DNA of 64,000 bases, from the NCBI GenBank assembly GCA_030949725.1, contig JAUZSE010000006.1, positions 1 through 64,000 on the forward strand, given 5' to 3'. This DNA comes from Sulfurovum sp. (lineage in GTDB: Bacteria > Campylobacterota > Campylobacteria > Campylobacterales > Sulfurovaceae). Below, in pieces: positions 12,079 to 22,818 of this stretch. How positions within the stretch are numbered: the stretch's first letter is position 1; the number at the start of each line of letters is the position of its first letter. The position numbers were made by a program, and so were the translations under genes. The notes below the pieces were generated by a model that was not told where the DNA came from, did not search any database, and saw only the letters and a program-made list of their open reading frames with translations.

Positions 12079-12275
12079 TAATTGGGGTGGTATACTTCTT
12101 CTGATATAATAAACCAACCCCAACTACTCTAAGGCACTCAAAGAAGCTAAGATGCAGATGATAATAGAAGATAAACATCCCTTTTATTGGGCTGGATTTG
12201 TTTTGGTATAATTGTATATTGTATCCATCCAAAAGTATATAAATATGATAATGGATAAAAAGAAAGAGGAGAGAG

Positions 12276-13940
12276 ATGCACCCCACTAAACTACCTTATG
12301 GACTAAGCGACTTCAAAAGAATTAGAATAGAAAACTACTACTATATAGATAAAACTAAATTTATAAAAGAGATAGAAAGCGATGCAGATTTTCTATTTTT
12401 CCTCCGTCCTAGACGATTTGGCAAATCCCTCACTATCTCTATGCTAGAAGCCTATTATGATAGTTATTATTCTGAACACTTTGATGAGATATTCAAAGAT
12501 ACTTATGTGATGGATAATCTTACACCCTTGAAGAGTAGCTTTAGTGTGCTTAGGTTTGATTTCTCTGCTGTGGATATTACTGACTATGAGAGTAGCTTTA
12601 GAAATAATATCAATATGACCATAGATCTATTTGTGAGTAAATATGAGATAGATTTTCAGACAGATTTTGACAATCCTATAGATAACCTCAGAGGACTATT
12701 CATCTACTGCAATAGAAGCAACCTCCCTATCTATATCCTCATAGATGAATATGACAACTTTGTGACTAAGCTTCTCATAAGCGATATGGATGCCTACAAA
12801 GATATGGTAACAAGCAAAAATGCCATCTATAAAGAGTTTTTTACTATGCTCAAAGTAGGCACAAGTGGGGCTATCAAAAAGATGTTTTTTACAGGTGTGT
12901 CACCGCTTGCTCTCTATGATGTGACGAGTGGGAGTAATATCGGTGTAAATATATCACTCACTGAGAGTTTCAACGATATGGTAGGAGTTACCAAAGAAGA
13001 GCTTATAGCTATGATAAGTTTTTATGGACTAGAAGGTCAAAAAGAGCATATATTGGCTAGATGTGATGAGTGGTATAACTCTTATAGATTCAATGAAAAT
13101 GTACAACATACCATCTACAATAGCGATATGATATTCTACTATATGAAATCTCTAGTACAATACCATCAAGAACCACGAGATTTGATAGATGTAAATGTCC
13201 GCACAGACTATAGCAAACTCAAATTTCTAGTTTATACCAACAAAAAGCTCAATGGCAACTTTGAGATGCTCAACAAACTCATCTTGGGTGAGAGTGTCAC
13301 TACCACCAATATAAAAGACAGCTTTTCTGCATTTGAATTAGCCAATGAAGATAACTTCAAATCATTTATGTATAGTTTGGGCTTTATAACTATCGAAAAA
13401 GAGCGTTTTAAAATCAAATTTAAAATACCAAACCAAACTATCAAAAAACTACTTTCAGAGTTTATCCACTATGCTTATAGAGATTTTGAAGATTACACTA
13501 TGAGAGTTGAAAAACTAGATGAAAAGTTATCAGAACTTGCTATTACCAAAGACCTATCCGTATTTCACTACATAGCTGAGATAATCAAGAGTAGCACCTC
13601 CATACGCGACTACATAGACGGAGAGAACTTTGTCAAAGCCTATCTCCTAGCATATCTAAACCTAAATACCTTTTATGAACTCAAAAGTGAAATAGAGTCA
13701 AACAAAGGCTACATAGATATACTCCTAGACCCTATATCTGATGAAGTGCCTTATGGCGTAATTATAGAACTCAAATATATCAAACGAAGTGAATTTAACG
13801 ATACAATTTTACAAAAGCAAGTCGCACAAGCCACAAAGCAACTCAATCAATATGATATGGGTGAGAGGTATCTTAAAATCGTTTTGATTTTTAATGGTTG
13901 GGAGATGGTGTTTTGTGAAGAGGTTGTAGCCATACCATAA
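12276..13940 (+). CDS. AAA-ATPase-like / PD-(D/E)XK nuclease-superfamily protein
   Basis: MHPTKLPYGLSDFKRIRIENYYYIDKTKFIKEIE, FLRPRRFGKSL, IDEYDNF; C-terminal GYIDILLDP...VIIELKYIKRSE nuclease-like motif. Confidence 0.85.
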   Translation: MHPTKLPYGLSDFKRIRIENYYYIDKTKFIKEIESDADFLFFLRPRRFGKSLTISMLEAYYDSYYSEHFDEIFKDTYVMDNLTPLKSSFSVLRFDFSAVDITDYESSFRNNINMTIDLFVSKYEIDFQTDFDNPIDNLRGLFIYCNRSNLPIYILIDEYDNFVTKLLISDMDAYKDMVTSKNAIYKEFFTMLKVGTSGAIKKMFFTGVSPLALYDVTSGSNIGVNISLTESFNDMVGVTKEELIAMISFYGLEGQKEHILARCDEWYNSYRFNENVQHTIYNSDMIFYYMKSLVQYHQEPRDLIDVNVRTDYSKLKFLVYTNKKLNGNFEMLNKLILGESVTTTNIKDSFSAFELANEDNFKSFMYSLGFITIEKERFKIKFKIPNQTIKKLLSEFIHYAYRDFEDYTMRVEKLDEKLSELAITKDLSVFHYIAEIIKSSTSIRDYIDGENFVKAYLLAYLNLNTFYELKSEIESNKGYIDILLDPISDEVPYGVIIELKYIKRSEFNDTILQKQVAQATKQLNQYDMGERYLKIVLIFNGWEMVFCEEVVAIP

Positions 13941-13990
13941 GTTTACTGCCATCTTTAGCTCTCTCTTTTGACAATATACCCTTTTTTAGA

Positions 13991-15841
13991 CTATCTATCA
14001 GCAAAACAAATCTCAAATACCACCCCATCATCACTATTCTCTACTCTAATCTTCCCATCTAATCGCTCTTCTACCAACATCTTGACCATAGCCAGTCCAA
14101 TGCCATGTCCTTGTGCATCTCCTTTGGAACTCACAAAATAATCAAAGACTTTTTCAATAGGTTTAATTTTAATCCCTCCTGCATTGTCTCTATATCTAAG
14201 GATATGCTTCTTTTTATCACTTATTAGAGAGAGTTGTATTTGATTGTCATTTTGAGATTTAAACGCATCTAAAGAGTTATCAATCAGTACGATAATAATA
14301 TTTGAGAAAATATGTTCATAATTGATTATCTCTAAATTCTTGGGAATATCCATCGTTATTTTGGCATTTTTTAGTGTGCTTTTAGCAGACAATAGTGAAA
14401 TGCTGTTGTTTATAGTTTCTTTAGGTGAAAAAGCGATGCTTTCCATCTTCCCAGAATAATAGTGAGAGAGTTCTATCATCGTCTTTTTCATGTGTTTTAT
14501 AGAGTGAGTCATACATGGCAACTCTTTTTCAAGGTGCTGGAGTGTATTCTCTTTGTCGTGCCTAAAGATGGTTTCCAAAAGTGTAACAGAAGCACCAAGT
14601 AGTGTAAGAGGATGTTTCCATTGATGGGTAATATGTCCTATCGCTTGTCCCATAGAAGCAAAACGAGACTGTTCCATTAACATTATTTTGGATTTATTGT
14701 GTTTTTCACTCAATTGGCTATAGTAGTATGCTAAGGCTATTGAGAGTAAGAGTGCTTCAAAAAATGAGCCTATTTGAAAACCAAAAGTGGTTAATATACT
14801 TGAAGGAACTAGCCCAATATTACTAAAATGTGAGGTAGCAACACCTACAAGAAAAAAACTCCAAGCGATAAAATAAAAAAATGCATTAATATTTTTTTTG
14901 AAAAAAGCCAAATAAGAAACAATAATAAAAAGCATAATGACTTCAAAGAGGTTGCTAATGCTAACCATCTTTATACTGATACCATAGCCAAAAATAAATG
15001 GAGTGAGTGCTAGTACAAAATTGAGCCATACCCAAGTATATAAAAATAGATAGAGTTTGGGTATGAGTACCTTCAAATTTAAAAAATAAATGGTAAACAA
15101 AAGACCAAAAGAAGCAGCAATTGACATAAATATAGGGATAACATATTTATTGAGAGCAGGTGTATCAGGCCAAAACAGTTGAAAAGCGATACCTGATAAT
15201 GCTAAGGCAAATATCATGTGTGAGAGATGAAAAAGTACATAATATAAGAAGCTTTTATTTTTGGTCATAAGATAAGTAATAAAATTATACATAAGCATAA
15301 TGCTAATAGCTCCAAAGTAAAAAGCGAACCATTTTATCTGCCTAAAACTAGATTTATAATAATCAGATATATTTTGGATAGTGATACCTATATTCATGGA
15401 ACTGGCAGAAATAATCTTGATGAAAAATGTCTTTTCTTGTAGAGGAAGTAGCGTAAACTCATAATTGGAAGTAGGCATTAAGGAGTTTTTGTTATGAGGT
15501 CTATGGTCACCTAACTCTTTTTTGAGAGTAAATCTTTGACCTTCTAATTCATAAATATCAATAACATCTAGTGATGGAGATTTAAATTCAAGTATCTGCT
15601 CTGTTACTTCTTTTGTCTTATTTTTGAGCGTAACCTTAACCCAAAACAGTTGATTAACAAAACCAAAGTTTGAATGCTCTTTTTCTAAAGGTAAAAAAAG
15701 CCCATCGTCACTTTTCTTTTTAATCTCAGTAAATGCATAGGGTCTATTTTCCAATTGTATATAAGACAATATACTCTTAACCTCTTCTTGTGCAGAGAGT
15801 AAAGTATGAAAAAATAAACTCATTAATAATAGCAGCCGCAT
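13991..15841 (-). CDS. 7TM-DISM sensor histidine kinase
   Basis: Extracellular DISMED2-like domain, seven TM helices, SMGQAIGHITHQWKHPL phospho-acceptor, DNAGGIKIKPIEKVFDYF...GHGIGLAMVK ATPase. Confidence 0.88.
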   Translation of the reverse strand: MRLLLLMSLFFHTLLSAQEEVKSILSYIQLENRPYAFTEIKKKSDDGLFLPLEKEHSNFGFVNQLFWVKVTLKNKTKEVTEQILEFKSPSLDVIDIYELEGQRFTLKKELGDHRPHNKNSLMPTSNYEFTLLPLQEKTFFIKIISASSMNIGITIQNISDYYKSSFRQIKWFAFYFGAISIMLMYNFITYLMTKNKSFLYYVLFHLSHMIFALALSGIAFQLFWPDTPALNKYVIPIFMSIAASFGLLFTIYFLNLKVLIPKLYLFLYTWVWLNFVLALTPFIFGYGISIKMVSISNLFEVIMLFIIVSYLAFFKKNINAFFYFIAWSFFLVGVATSHFSNIGLVPSSILTTFGFQIGSFFEALLLSIALAYYYSQLSEKHNKSKIMLMEQSRFASMGQAIGHITHQWKHPLTLLGASVTLLETIFRHDKENTLQHLEKELPCMTHSIKHMKKTMIELSHYYSGKMESIAFSPKETINNSISLLSAKSTLKNAKITMDIPKNLEIINYEHIFSNIIIVLIDNSLDAFKSQNDNQIQLSLISDKKKHILRYRDNAGGIKIKPIEKVFDYFVSSKGDAQGHGIGLAMVKMLVEERLDGKIRVENSDDGVVFEICFADR

Positions 15842-15850
15842 AACTTCCCC

Positions 15851-16540
15851 CTAAACTTTAAACATATACCCATAAGCAGGGATATTTAAAATAACATCTT
15901 TGCCTACCTTTTTGCGTAAACGGTAGATAATACTCTTGACGGCTTGTTTGCTTTTGACTTCAACAGAGTCAAGACAAAGATTAATCTCTTCCATTAGAAC
16001 AATTTGATTTTTTTTCATAATAAAGAGTTCCAGTAGGCTAATTTCACTATTAGAAAGAGTCACTTTTTCCCCTTTGTCTATCAATGATTTACTAAATCTA
16101 TTATAGGAAATACAATCATTAATCACAATAATATCCAAACCATTGACTTCAATTTGCTCAATCATAGAGAGTAAAGTAGCCGTAAGTGAGGCATAATCTA
16201 TAGGTTTGATAAGATATTGAGCCAATGCAAGAGGGATAACGCTAAGTAGCTTTTCCTTGTCAGAATAATTACTCATAATCACAAGAGGGATATATCTATC
16301 TTTTTGGCGTATGGCTTTACACAGCCCATAACCATCAAGCACGGGCATAGAGTAATCACTAATTACCATATCTATAGATTGAGTATGATAAATATCAAGG
16401 GCTTCTTGCCCGTCTTTTGCCACGATAATATCATTGAAAAATAGCGATAAAAGTGTATGAAGCTTATCTAGTAACGCTTCTTCATCATCTACGAGTAAGA
16501 GTGTAAAATTCTTTAAAATATTGAGTTTTTCTTCATTCAT
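15851..16540 (-). CDS. OmpR-type response regulator
   Basis: Receiver domain (LLVDDEEALLDKL, MVISDYSMPVLDG, LIKPI) plus winged-helix C-terminus (VKSIIYRLRKKVGKDVILNIPAYGYMF). Confidence 0.9.
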   Translation of the reverse strand: MNEEKLNILKNFTLLLVDDEEALLDKLHTLLSLFFNDIIVAKDGQEALDIYHTQSIDMVISDYSMPVLDGYGLCKAIRQKDRYIPLVIMSNYSDKEKLLSVIPLALAQYLIKPIDYASLTATLLSMIEQIEVNGLDIIVINDCISYNRFSKSLIDKGEKVTLSNSEISLLELFIMKKNQIVLMEEINLCLDSVEVKSKQAVKSIIYRLRKKVGKDVILNIPAYGYMFKV

Positions 16541-16578
16541 TTTTAGCCTAATTTTTGATTTATTTTGTGCTTTAACAT

Positions 16579-16657
16579 CATAACATATCAGAGTAGCAAA
16601 GTAGTAGCAAAAGAATTTTTGGCTTGATACTACTTTGATTTTTTGGTTTGGTATAAT
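16579..16657 (+). promoter_or_regulatory. Dispersed promoter cassette copy A: 41-bp palindrome (16597-16637) plus TATAAT (16652-16657)
   Basis: Near-identical to 19541-19619 and 28085-28163; palindrome CAAAGTAGTA...TACTACTTTG with 10-bp perfect arms. Confidence 0.7.
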
Positions 16658-16960
16658 TTTTTTAGATTTTAGTATTGGGCTAAATCATTCAATGATAACC
16701 ATAAATTGCGTCAATATCAATGAATTAAGAATTACTGCTCTTTGGAAGTGACGGCTTCCGAAGAATTTGATATTTTACTTAATTTATAAGTGTTGATAAT
16801 ATCCGTGGGAACGAGAAAAAGAGATTATGGACTTGGTGGGTATAAACTATAAAAAGTGTATATTCAACGGCATGGTAAATGGTTTAAGAAGATGAGCAGA
16901 TGATACGATTACATTCACTTGACTCCTTTTCTCTAATTAAATATTAAGGAAATTAAATAA

Positions 16961-19321
16961 ATGATTAAAAGTACAAATAAATTGATACTATCAGCAGTTG
17001 TTGCTGGATTTTTAGTAAGTTGTGGAAGTAGCAGTAACACAACGACTCCAGAATCAAACACAACGGCACCAGAATCAAACACAACAATCACTATGAGGAC
17101 AAATAATTCTCAAGGTAAAGGAGATATGTCTGGTACAGGAACACTTATGGCTTATGATGGCATATACGAACCAATTTTAGGAGAAGATAAAAAGCTCTTT
17201 GCCTTCTATATGATTGGGTCTGATTTAGAGCGTAAATTTTCGTCAGGAACGACCGATTTTACGGAGATGATAGAAGGATATAAATCCCTTACTCAAGAAC
17301 AAAAAGATAAAATTGATATTATCATAGCTTTTGGTGGAACTAATAAAGATGGTTGGAGAGGGATGAAAATTGCTACGATAGACCAACTTATTAATGATGC
17401 TTCAGATGATAATGTCTTTGGAGATAGTGATGACTATCAATATGTAGCACCTGAAGCTAATATGGGATATAAAGATAGCTTTAAGCTTTTTTTAAAATAT
17501 GTAAAAAATAACTACAACAACCATAGTGTCAAATTTTTAGATATGTGGGATCATGGTGCAGGTTCTGTTTTTATTGTTGGAAAAGATGATAACTTTGGAG
17601 GAAATAATGAAGAAGATAATACATATAGTGTCATAACAAATAACGATATAGAGGGTGTATTTAAAGATATAAATATCTCATTTGATATTATTGGATTTGA
17701 TACTTGTCTCAATGCCTCTATGGAAGTAGCAAAAAGTATTCAACCTTATGCCTCTTATATGCTTGCTTCAGAAGAGACTGAACCAGGACATGGATGGAAT
17801 TATAAAGATGTAGTAATGAAATATACTACAATAACAGATTTAAAAGTTTTAGGAACAGCATTAGTTGATAGTTTTATTGACTCAGAAGAACACCAAAGTA
17901 CGACTGGGAAAACTCTTTCGTTTGTAGATTTATCTAAATATCAAGCACTTTTGAATAATATCAATAAAATGGGAGATATTTTTAAAACCATAGATACAGA
18001 TAGTGATTTGAAAGATGCATTTATTCCTGCTATTAGAGATGCAAGAGGATATAATATATCTGATAACGACCAGAGTAAAAAAGCTTCTGTTGATGTTCAG
18101 CATTTTATGGCTTTATTAAAAATTAATCTCTTTAATGCAGATAAGAAAGAGCATAATGCGTATATATTGGCAAGTGATATAATCAATAATGTTAATGATT
18201 ATGTAGTATATAATAAGCATGATGAACAGCTAAACAATTCAACAGGAGTTGCTATTTTCTCTCCCAATGATGATGGAAATCAATTAAGTTGGTTACAAGC
18301 TATTGATGGTTCTAAGGTATCAATAGCTTGGTTTAATGGTGTAAAATCATATCAAGATTTAGGAAAATCTGATACAACTAAACCCGTAATAAAAAGACAA
18401 CGATTTTCAACAACTATTGCAACAAATGATTTGGAAGCCTCTTATCGAGATGAATGTTCACTTGCTTGGCGTCCTGATGGTAGCTATGAAGAAGATTGTT
18501 TAGCCTATCATGGTCTTAAACCAATAATAAATTCCAAATATAGAAGTAATGGTACAACAATTTTCGCAGGTGAAGGTAGTGCATTTATCAATAAAAATAG
18601 TAAAAGTAAATTAAGAAGTACTAATCCAATAATGAATGTAACAACTGCTACTTTTAGTGATGATAATCTCAATCAAGTTAAAACAGTTTATGGAAATATA
18701 GTAGATGGTGAATTTTTGACAACAGCAATATTACAAGCAAAACCAACAGCAGATAATAATGGTACTTACTTTACACCTATTTGGAACCAAAAATGGTACA
18801 CCTTCACCTACGAAGATAATAAACAGAGTGCATGGATACCACTTGTCTTCAAACAGAGACTTAGTAATGGTAATGTTATTTATGTAACAGAAATTGATTA
18901 TGTAAATTCCAAAGGAGACTACAGTGACTATATTGAAGGTAATAAATTTGATTATGCCCGATTAGAGATAGTGATAGATGAAAATAATAATTTGGTTTCT
19001 AATACAATTCAACCTTATACAATAGAAGTTGATACAAATGGTAAAGAGACTATACTATTATCTAAAACTGCAGGTAGTCTTAAAATAGGAGATAAGGTAC
19101 AATTTTACTCTCAAAATTTTGATATAAATACAGATGAAATCTTTTTTAATCAGGAAAGTGGTCTTATAACTTTGAAAAAAGAGTTTAGTCTTGATGTAGA
19201 AGAGTTAGAGTTTGAAGATGAAAATGGAACCCTATTAGAATATTATTATATGATGGTAGCAGATGATATTAATAGCAACCGAGCATACACTACACTTCAA
19301 AAAGCACAAAAAGATAATTAA
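16961..19321 (+). CDS. Clostripain-family (peptidase C11) lipoprotein
   Basis: Lipobox VSCG; MWDHGAGS (catalytic His) and IIGFDTCLNASMEVA (catalytic Cys). Confidence 0.87.
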   Translation: MIKSTNKLILSAVVAGFLVSCGSSSNTTTPESNTTAPESNTTITMRTNNSQGKGDMSGTGTLMAYDGIYEPILGEDKKLFAFYMIGSDLERKFSSGTTDFTEMIEGYKSLTQEQKDKIDIIIAFGGTNKDGWRGMKIATIDQLINDASDDNVFGDSDDYQYVAPEANMGYKDSFKLFLKYVKNNYNNHSVKFLDMWDHGAGSVFIVGKDDNFGGNNEEDNTYSVITNNDIEGVFKDINISFDIIGFDTCLNASMEVAKSIQPYASYMLASEETEPGHGWNYKDVVMKYTTITDLKVLGTALVDSFIDSEEHQSTTGKTLSFVDLSKYQALLNNINKMGDIFKTIDTDSDLKDAFIPAIRDARGYNISDNDQSKKASVDVQHFMALLKINLFNADKKEHNAYILASDIINNVNDYVVYNKHDEQLNNSTGVAIFSPNDDGNQLSWLQAIDGSKVSIAWFNGVKSYQDLGKSDTTKPVIKRQRFSTTIATNDLEASYRDECSLAWRPDGSYEEDCLAYHGLKPIINSKYRSNGTTIFAGEGSAFINKNSKSKLRSTNPIMNVTTATFSDDNLNQVKTVYGNIVDGEFLTTAILQAKPTADNNGTYFTPIWNQKWYTFTYEDNKQSAWIPLVFKQRLSNGNVIYVTEIDYVNSKGDYSDYIEGNKFDYARLEIVIDENNNLVSNTIQPYTIEVDTNGKETILLSKTAGSLKIGDKVQFYSQNFDINTDEIFFNQESGLITLKKEFSLDVEELEFEDENGTLLEYYYMMVADDINSNRAYTTLQKAQKDN

Positions 19322-19421
19322 ACTGTTTTAAATATATAGAAAGTGAGATTTTTCCTCACTTTCTAAGTGACCTTAGGCACACCCCCATCCTTAAAAAAGC
19401 CAATAGAGATAATACCGTATA

Positions 19422-19619
19422 AAGCTTATCTAGTAACGCTTCTTCATCATCTACGAGTAAGAGTGTAAAATTCTTTAAAATATTGAGTTTTTCTTCATTC
19501 ATTTTTAGCCTAATTTTTTATTTATTTTGTGCTTTAACATCATAACATATCAGAGTGGCAAAGTAGTAGCAAAAGAATTTTTGCTTTGATACTACTTTGA
19601 TTTTTTGGTTTGGTATAAT
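19422..19619 (+). repeat. ~198-bp duplication of 16460-16657 (5' end of the response regulator gene plus promoter cassette copy B)
   Basis: AAGCTTATCTAGTAACGCTTCTTCATCATCTACGAG...GGTATAAT repeated with few differences; includes palindrome 19559-19599 and TATAAT 19614-19619. Confidence 0.9.
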
Positions 19620-19690
19620 ATTGAGAATATTAATATAAAGGAAAGAAAATGAAACATAACACAACACTCAAAAACCTATTGGCATATTTG

Positions 19691-19722
19691 CTGATACTGC
19701 TTTTTGCTGATACTGCTTTTTG
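19691..19722 (+). repeat. Perfect 16-bp tandem duplication CTGATACTGCTTTTTG x2 in a signal-peptide region
   Basis: Direct reading; one unit gives MKHNTTLKNLLAYLLILLFANTILYAS in frame, two units give a stop after ...FADTAFC. Confidence 0.95.
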
Positions 19723-22700
19723 CTAATACGATACTCTATGCCTCATATACACAAACAAGTGCAGGAGCTTATCATACCCTAGCCATCAAAAGTGATGGCA
19801 CACTTTGGGCTTGGGGAAACAATCAGTATGGTCAATTGGGAGATGGTACGACGACTCACAGAAGCATAGTTACCCAAGTAGGATTGGCTACAGATTGGAG
19901 CATGGTCTCTGTAGGAACTTATCATTCTCTAGCTATCAAAAGTGATGGTACACTTTGGGCTTGGGGAAGGAATAATGTTGGTCAATTGGGAGATGGTACA
20001 ACGACTGATAAGCCTACAGTTACCCAAGTAGGTTCAGCGACGAATTGGAATATGGTCTCAGGAGGAAGCTATTATTCTCTAGCCATCAAAAGTGATGGTA
20101 CACTTTGGTCTTGGGGAAGTAATCATGAGGGTCAATTGGGAGATGGTTCGACAACCACTAACCCTATAGTGACCCAAGTAGGTTCATCTACGAATTGGAA
20201 CATGGTTTCTGCAGGATCTTATTATTCCCTAGCTATCAAAAGTGATGGTACACTTTGGTCTTGGGGATGGAATGGTTTTAGTCAATTGGGAGATGGTACA
20301 ACGACCTCTAATCCCACAGCTACCCAAATAGGCTTGGATACAGATTGGAGCATGATTTCTGCAAGAGATTTTCATTCCCTAGCTCTCAAAAGTGATGGTA
20401 CACTTTGGGCTTGGGGACGTAATGATTATGGTCAATTAGGTGATGGTACAACGACGAATAACACTACCGTTACCCAAGTAGGATTGGCTACAGATTGGAG
20501 CATGGTCTCTGTAGGAACTTATCATTCTCTAGCTATCAAAAATAATGGCACACTTTGGGCTTGGGGACAAAATGATGAGGGTCAATTGGGAGATGGCACA
20601 ACGACTGATAAGCATACCGTTACCCAAGTAGGTTCTGCGACGAATTGGAATATGGTTTCTACACGCATCAATCATTCCTCAGCCATCAAAAGTGATAGCA
20701 CACTTTGGGCTTGGGGATATAATTCTGATGGTCAATTGGGAGATGGAAGCATAATAGGTAAAAATGTACCTACACAAATCTTGAACCCTGTACCAACATC
20801 CCATGACGCAAGTTTCACACTGGCATTAAATACTACAAAAACATTTACATCAAGTGACTTTCCCTTTGCAGATGAAAACACAGAAGATACTTTAACGGCT
20901 ATTTACATTACGAACCTAGTAGATAAAGGAAATCTAACACTAAATGGTAGTGAAGTCGCACTAAACCAAGAGATAGTTGTTGCAGATATAGCCAATCTTC
21001 AGTTTACACCTCTAGCAGATGAAAATGCTATACCCTACACAACATTTGACTTTAGAGTCAATGATGGTGAGTTTAACTCTACACTAATGTATACCGTTAC
21101 TATCAATGTTGACTTAGACGCAGACAATGATGGCATAGCAGATAGCATAGATACCGACGATGATAATGATGGCATTTCTGATGCAGATGAACTCTTATGG
21201 GGCTTTGATCCTTTAGACGCTAGTGATGGTGGAGATACTGATAGTGATGGAGATGGTGTCAGTAATAAAGATGAAATCTTAGCAGGTTCATACCCCACAG
21301 ATGCAAGGAGTACACAAATCTTAGCAGTGGGATATGCACAAATTAGTGCAGGATTTTTGCATACTCTAGCTGTTAAATATGATGGTACACTTTGGTCTTG
21401 GGGACAAAATGAGTATGGACAATTAGGAGATGACACAACGACTGATAAGCTTAGAGCTACACAAATCGGTTCTGCGACGAATTGGCGTATGGTCTCAGGA
21501 GGGGTCTATCATTCACTAGCCATCAAAAGTGATGGCACACTTTGGTCTTGGGAACGTAATGAGTATGGTCAATTGGGAGATGGCACAACGACGAATAACC
21601 CTATAGCTACCCAAGTAGGTTCAGCGACGAATTGGAGTATGGTCTCAGCAGGAACCTATCATTCTTTAGCCATCAAAAGTGATGCTACACTTTGGTCTTG
21701 GGGGTATAATGCTACTGGTCAATTGGGAGATGGGACATGGACTGATAAGTTTACAGTTACCCAAGTAGGTTCTGCTACGAACTGGAGTATGGTCTCAGCG
21801 GGGTTCCATTCCTTAGCCCTCAAAAGTGATGGTACACTTTGGTCTTGGGGACGCAATAATTATGGTCAATTGGGAGATGGTAGCACTACAAATAAAAATG
21901 TACCTACACAAATCTTGAAGCATGCACCAACATCCAATGACATAAGTTTCACACTACTAAACAACACGACAAAAACATTTGCATCAAGTGACTTTCCCTT
22001 TGCAGATGAAGATGAAGATACTTTCACGGCTATTTACATTACGAGCCTAGTAGATAAAGGAAACTTAACACTAAATGGTAGTGAAGTCGTACGAAACCAA
22101 GAGATAGTTGTTGCAGATATAGCCAATCTACTCTTTACCCCTGTAGCAGATGAAAGTGGCACACCCTACACAACATTTGACTTTAGAGTCAATGATGGTG
22201 AGTCTAGCTCTACACTAGCGTATACCGTTACTATCAATATTGATTTAGACACAGACAATGATGGTATACCAGATAGCAGTGATAGGGATGATGACAATGA
22301 TGGTGTACTAGATGTAAATGATGCTTTTCCTCTTGACCCTGATGAGTCTTCAGATATTGATGGAGATGGTATTGGTGATAATGCTGATACAAATAACCTA
22401 GATGGACCATTAGCTGATTTTGATAATGATGGTATTTTAAATCAAGATGATTTAGATGATGACAACGATACTATGCCTGATACGTATGAGATAGAAAACA
22501 ACCTAGACCCACTTAATCCTGCTGATGCAAGTACAGATGCAGATAGTGATACATATAGCAACATAGAAGAGTATAACGTAGGTTCAGACCCACAAGATCC
22601 TAGTAGCAATACTTTCTCTTTGGCTATAAGCGACCATACAAAGTATTTCCTTTCTACTACAAGAGACTTAGGTGTTAGGGTTTTTGATACAGATGGTACG

Positions 22701-22818
22701 TATGCAGGAGAATTGACAGTAGGTGCTAGTACTTCATCTATATCAGGTACTTATGAAATTTTAGCGAAGGTCATGACGCTTAACAGAATCACACCTTCTT
22801 CTTTAACCACTGAACTAA

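Noticed and set aside
19780-21910. Regular ~150-bp repeats that could suggest a repeat array or CRISPR
   Set aside because: They are in-frame RCC1 protein repeats; no short repeat/unique spacer pattern was seen anywhere in the window
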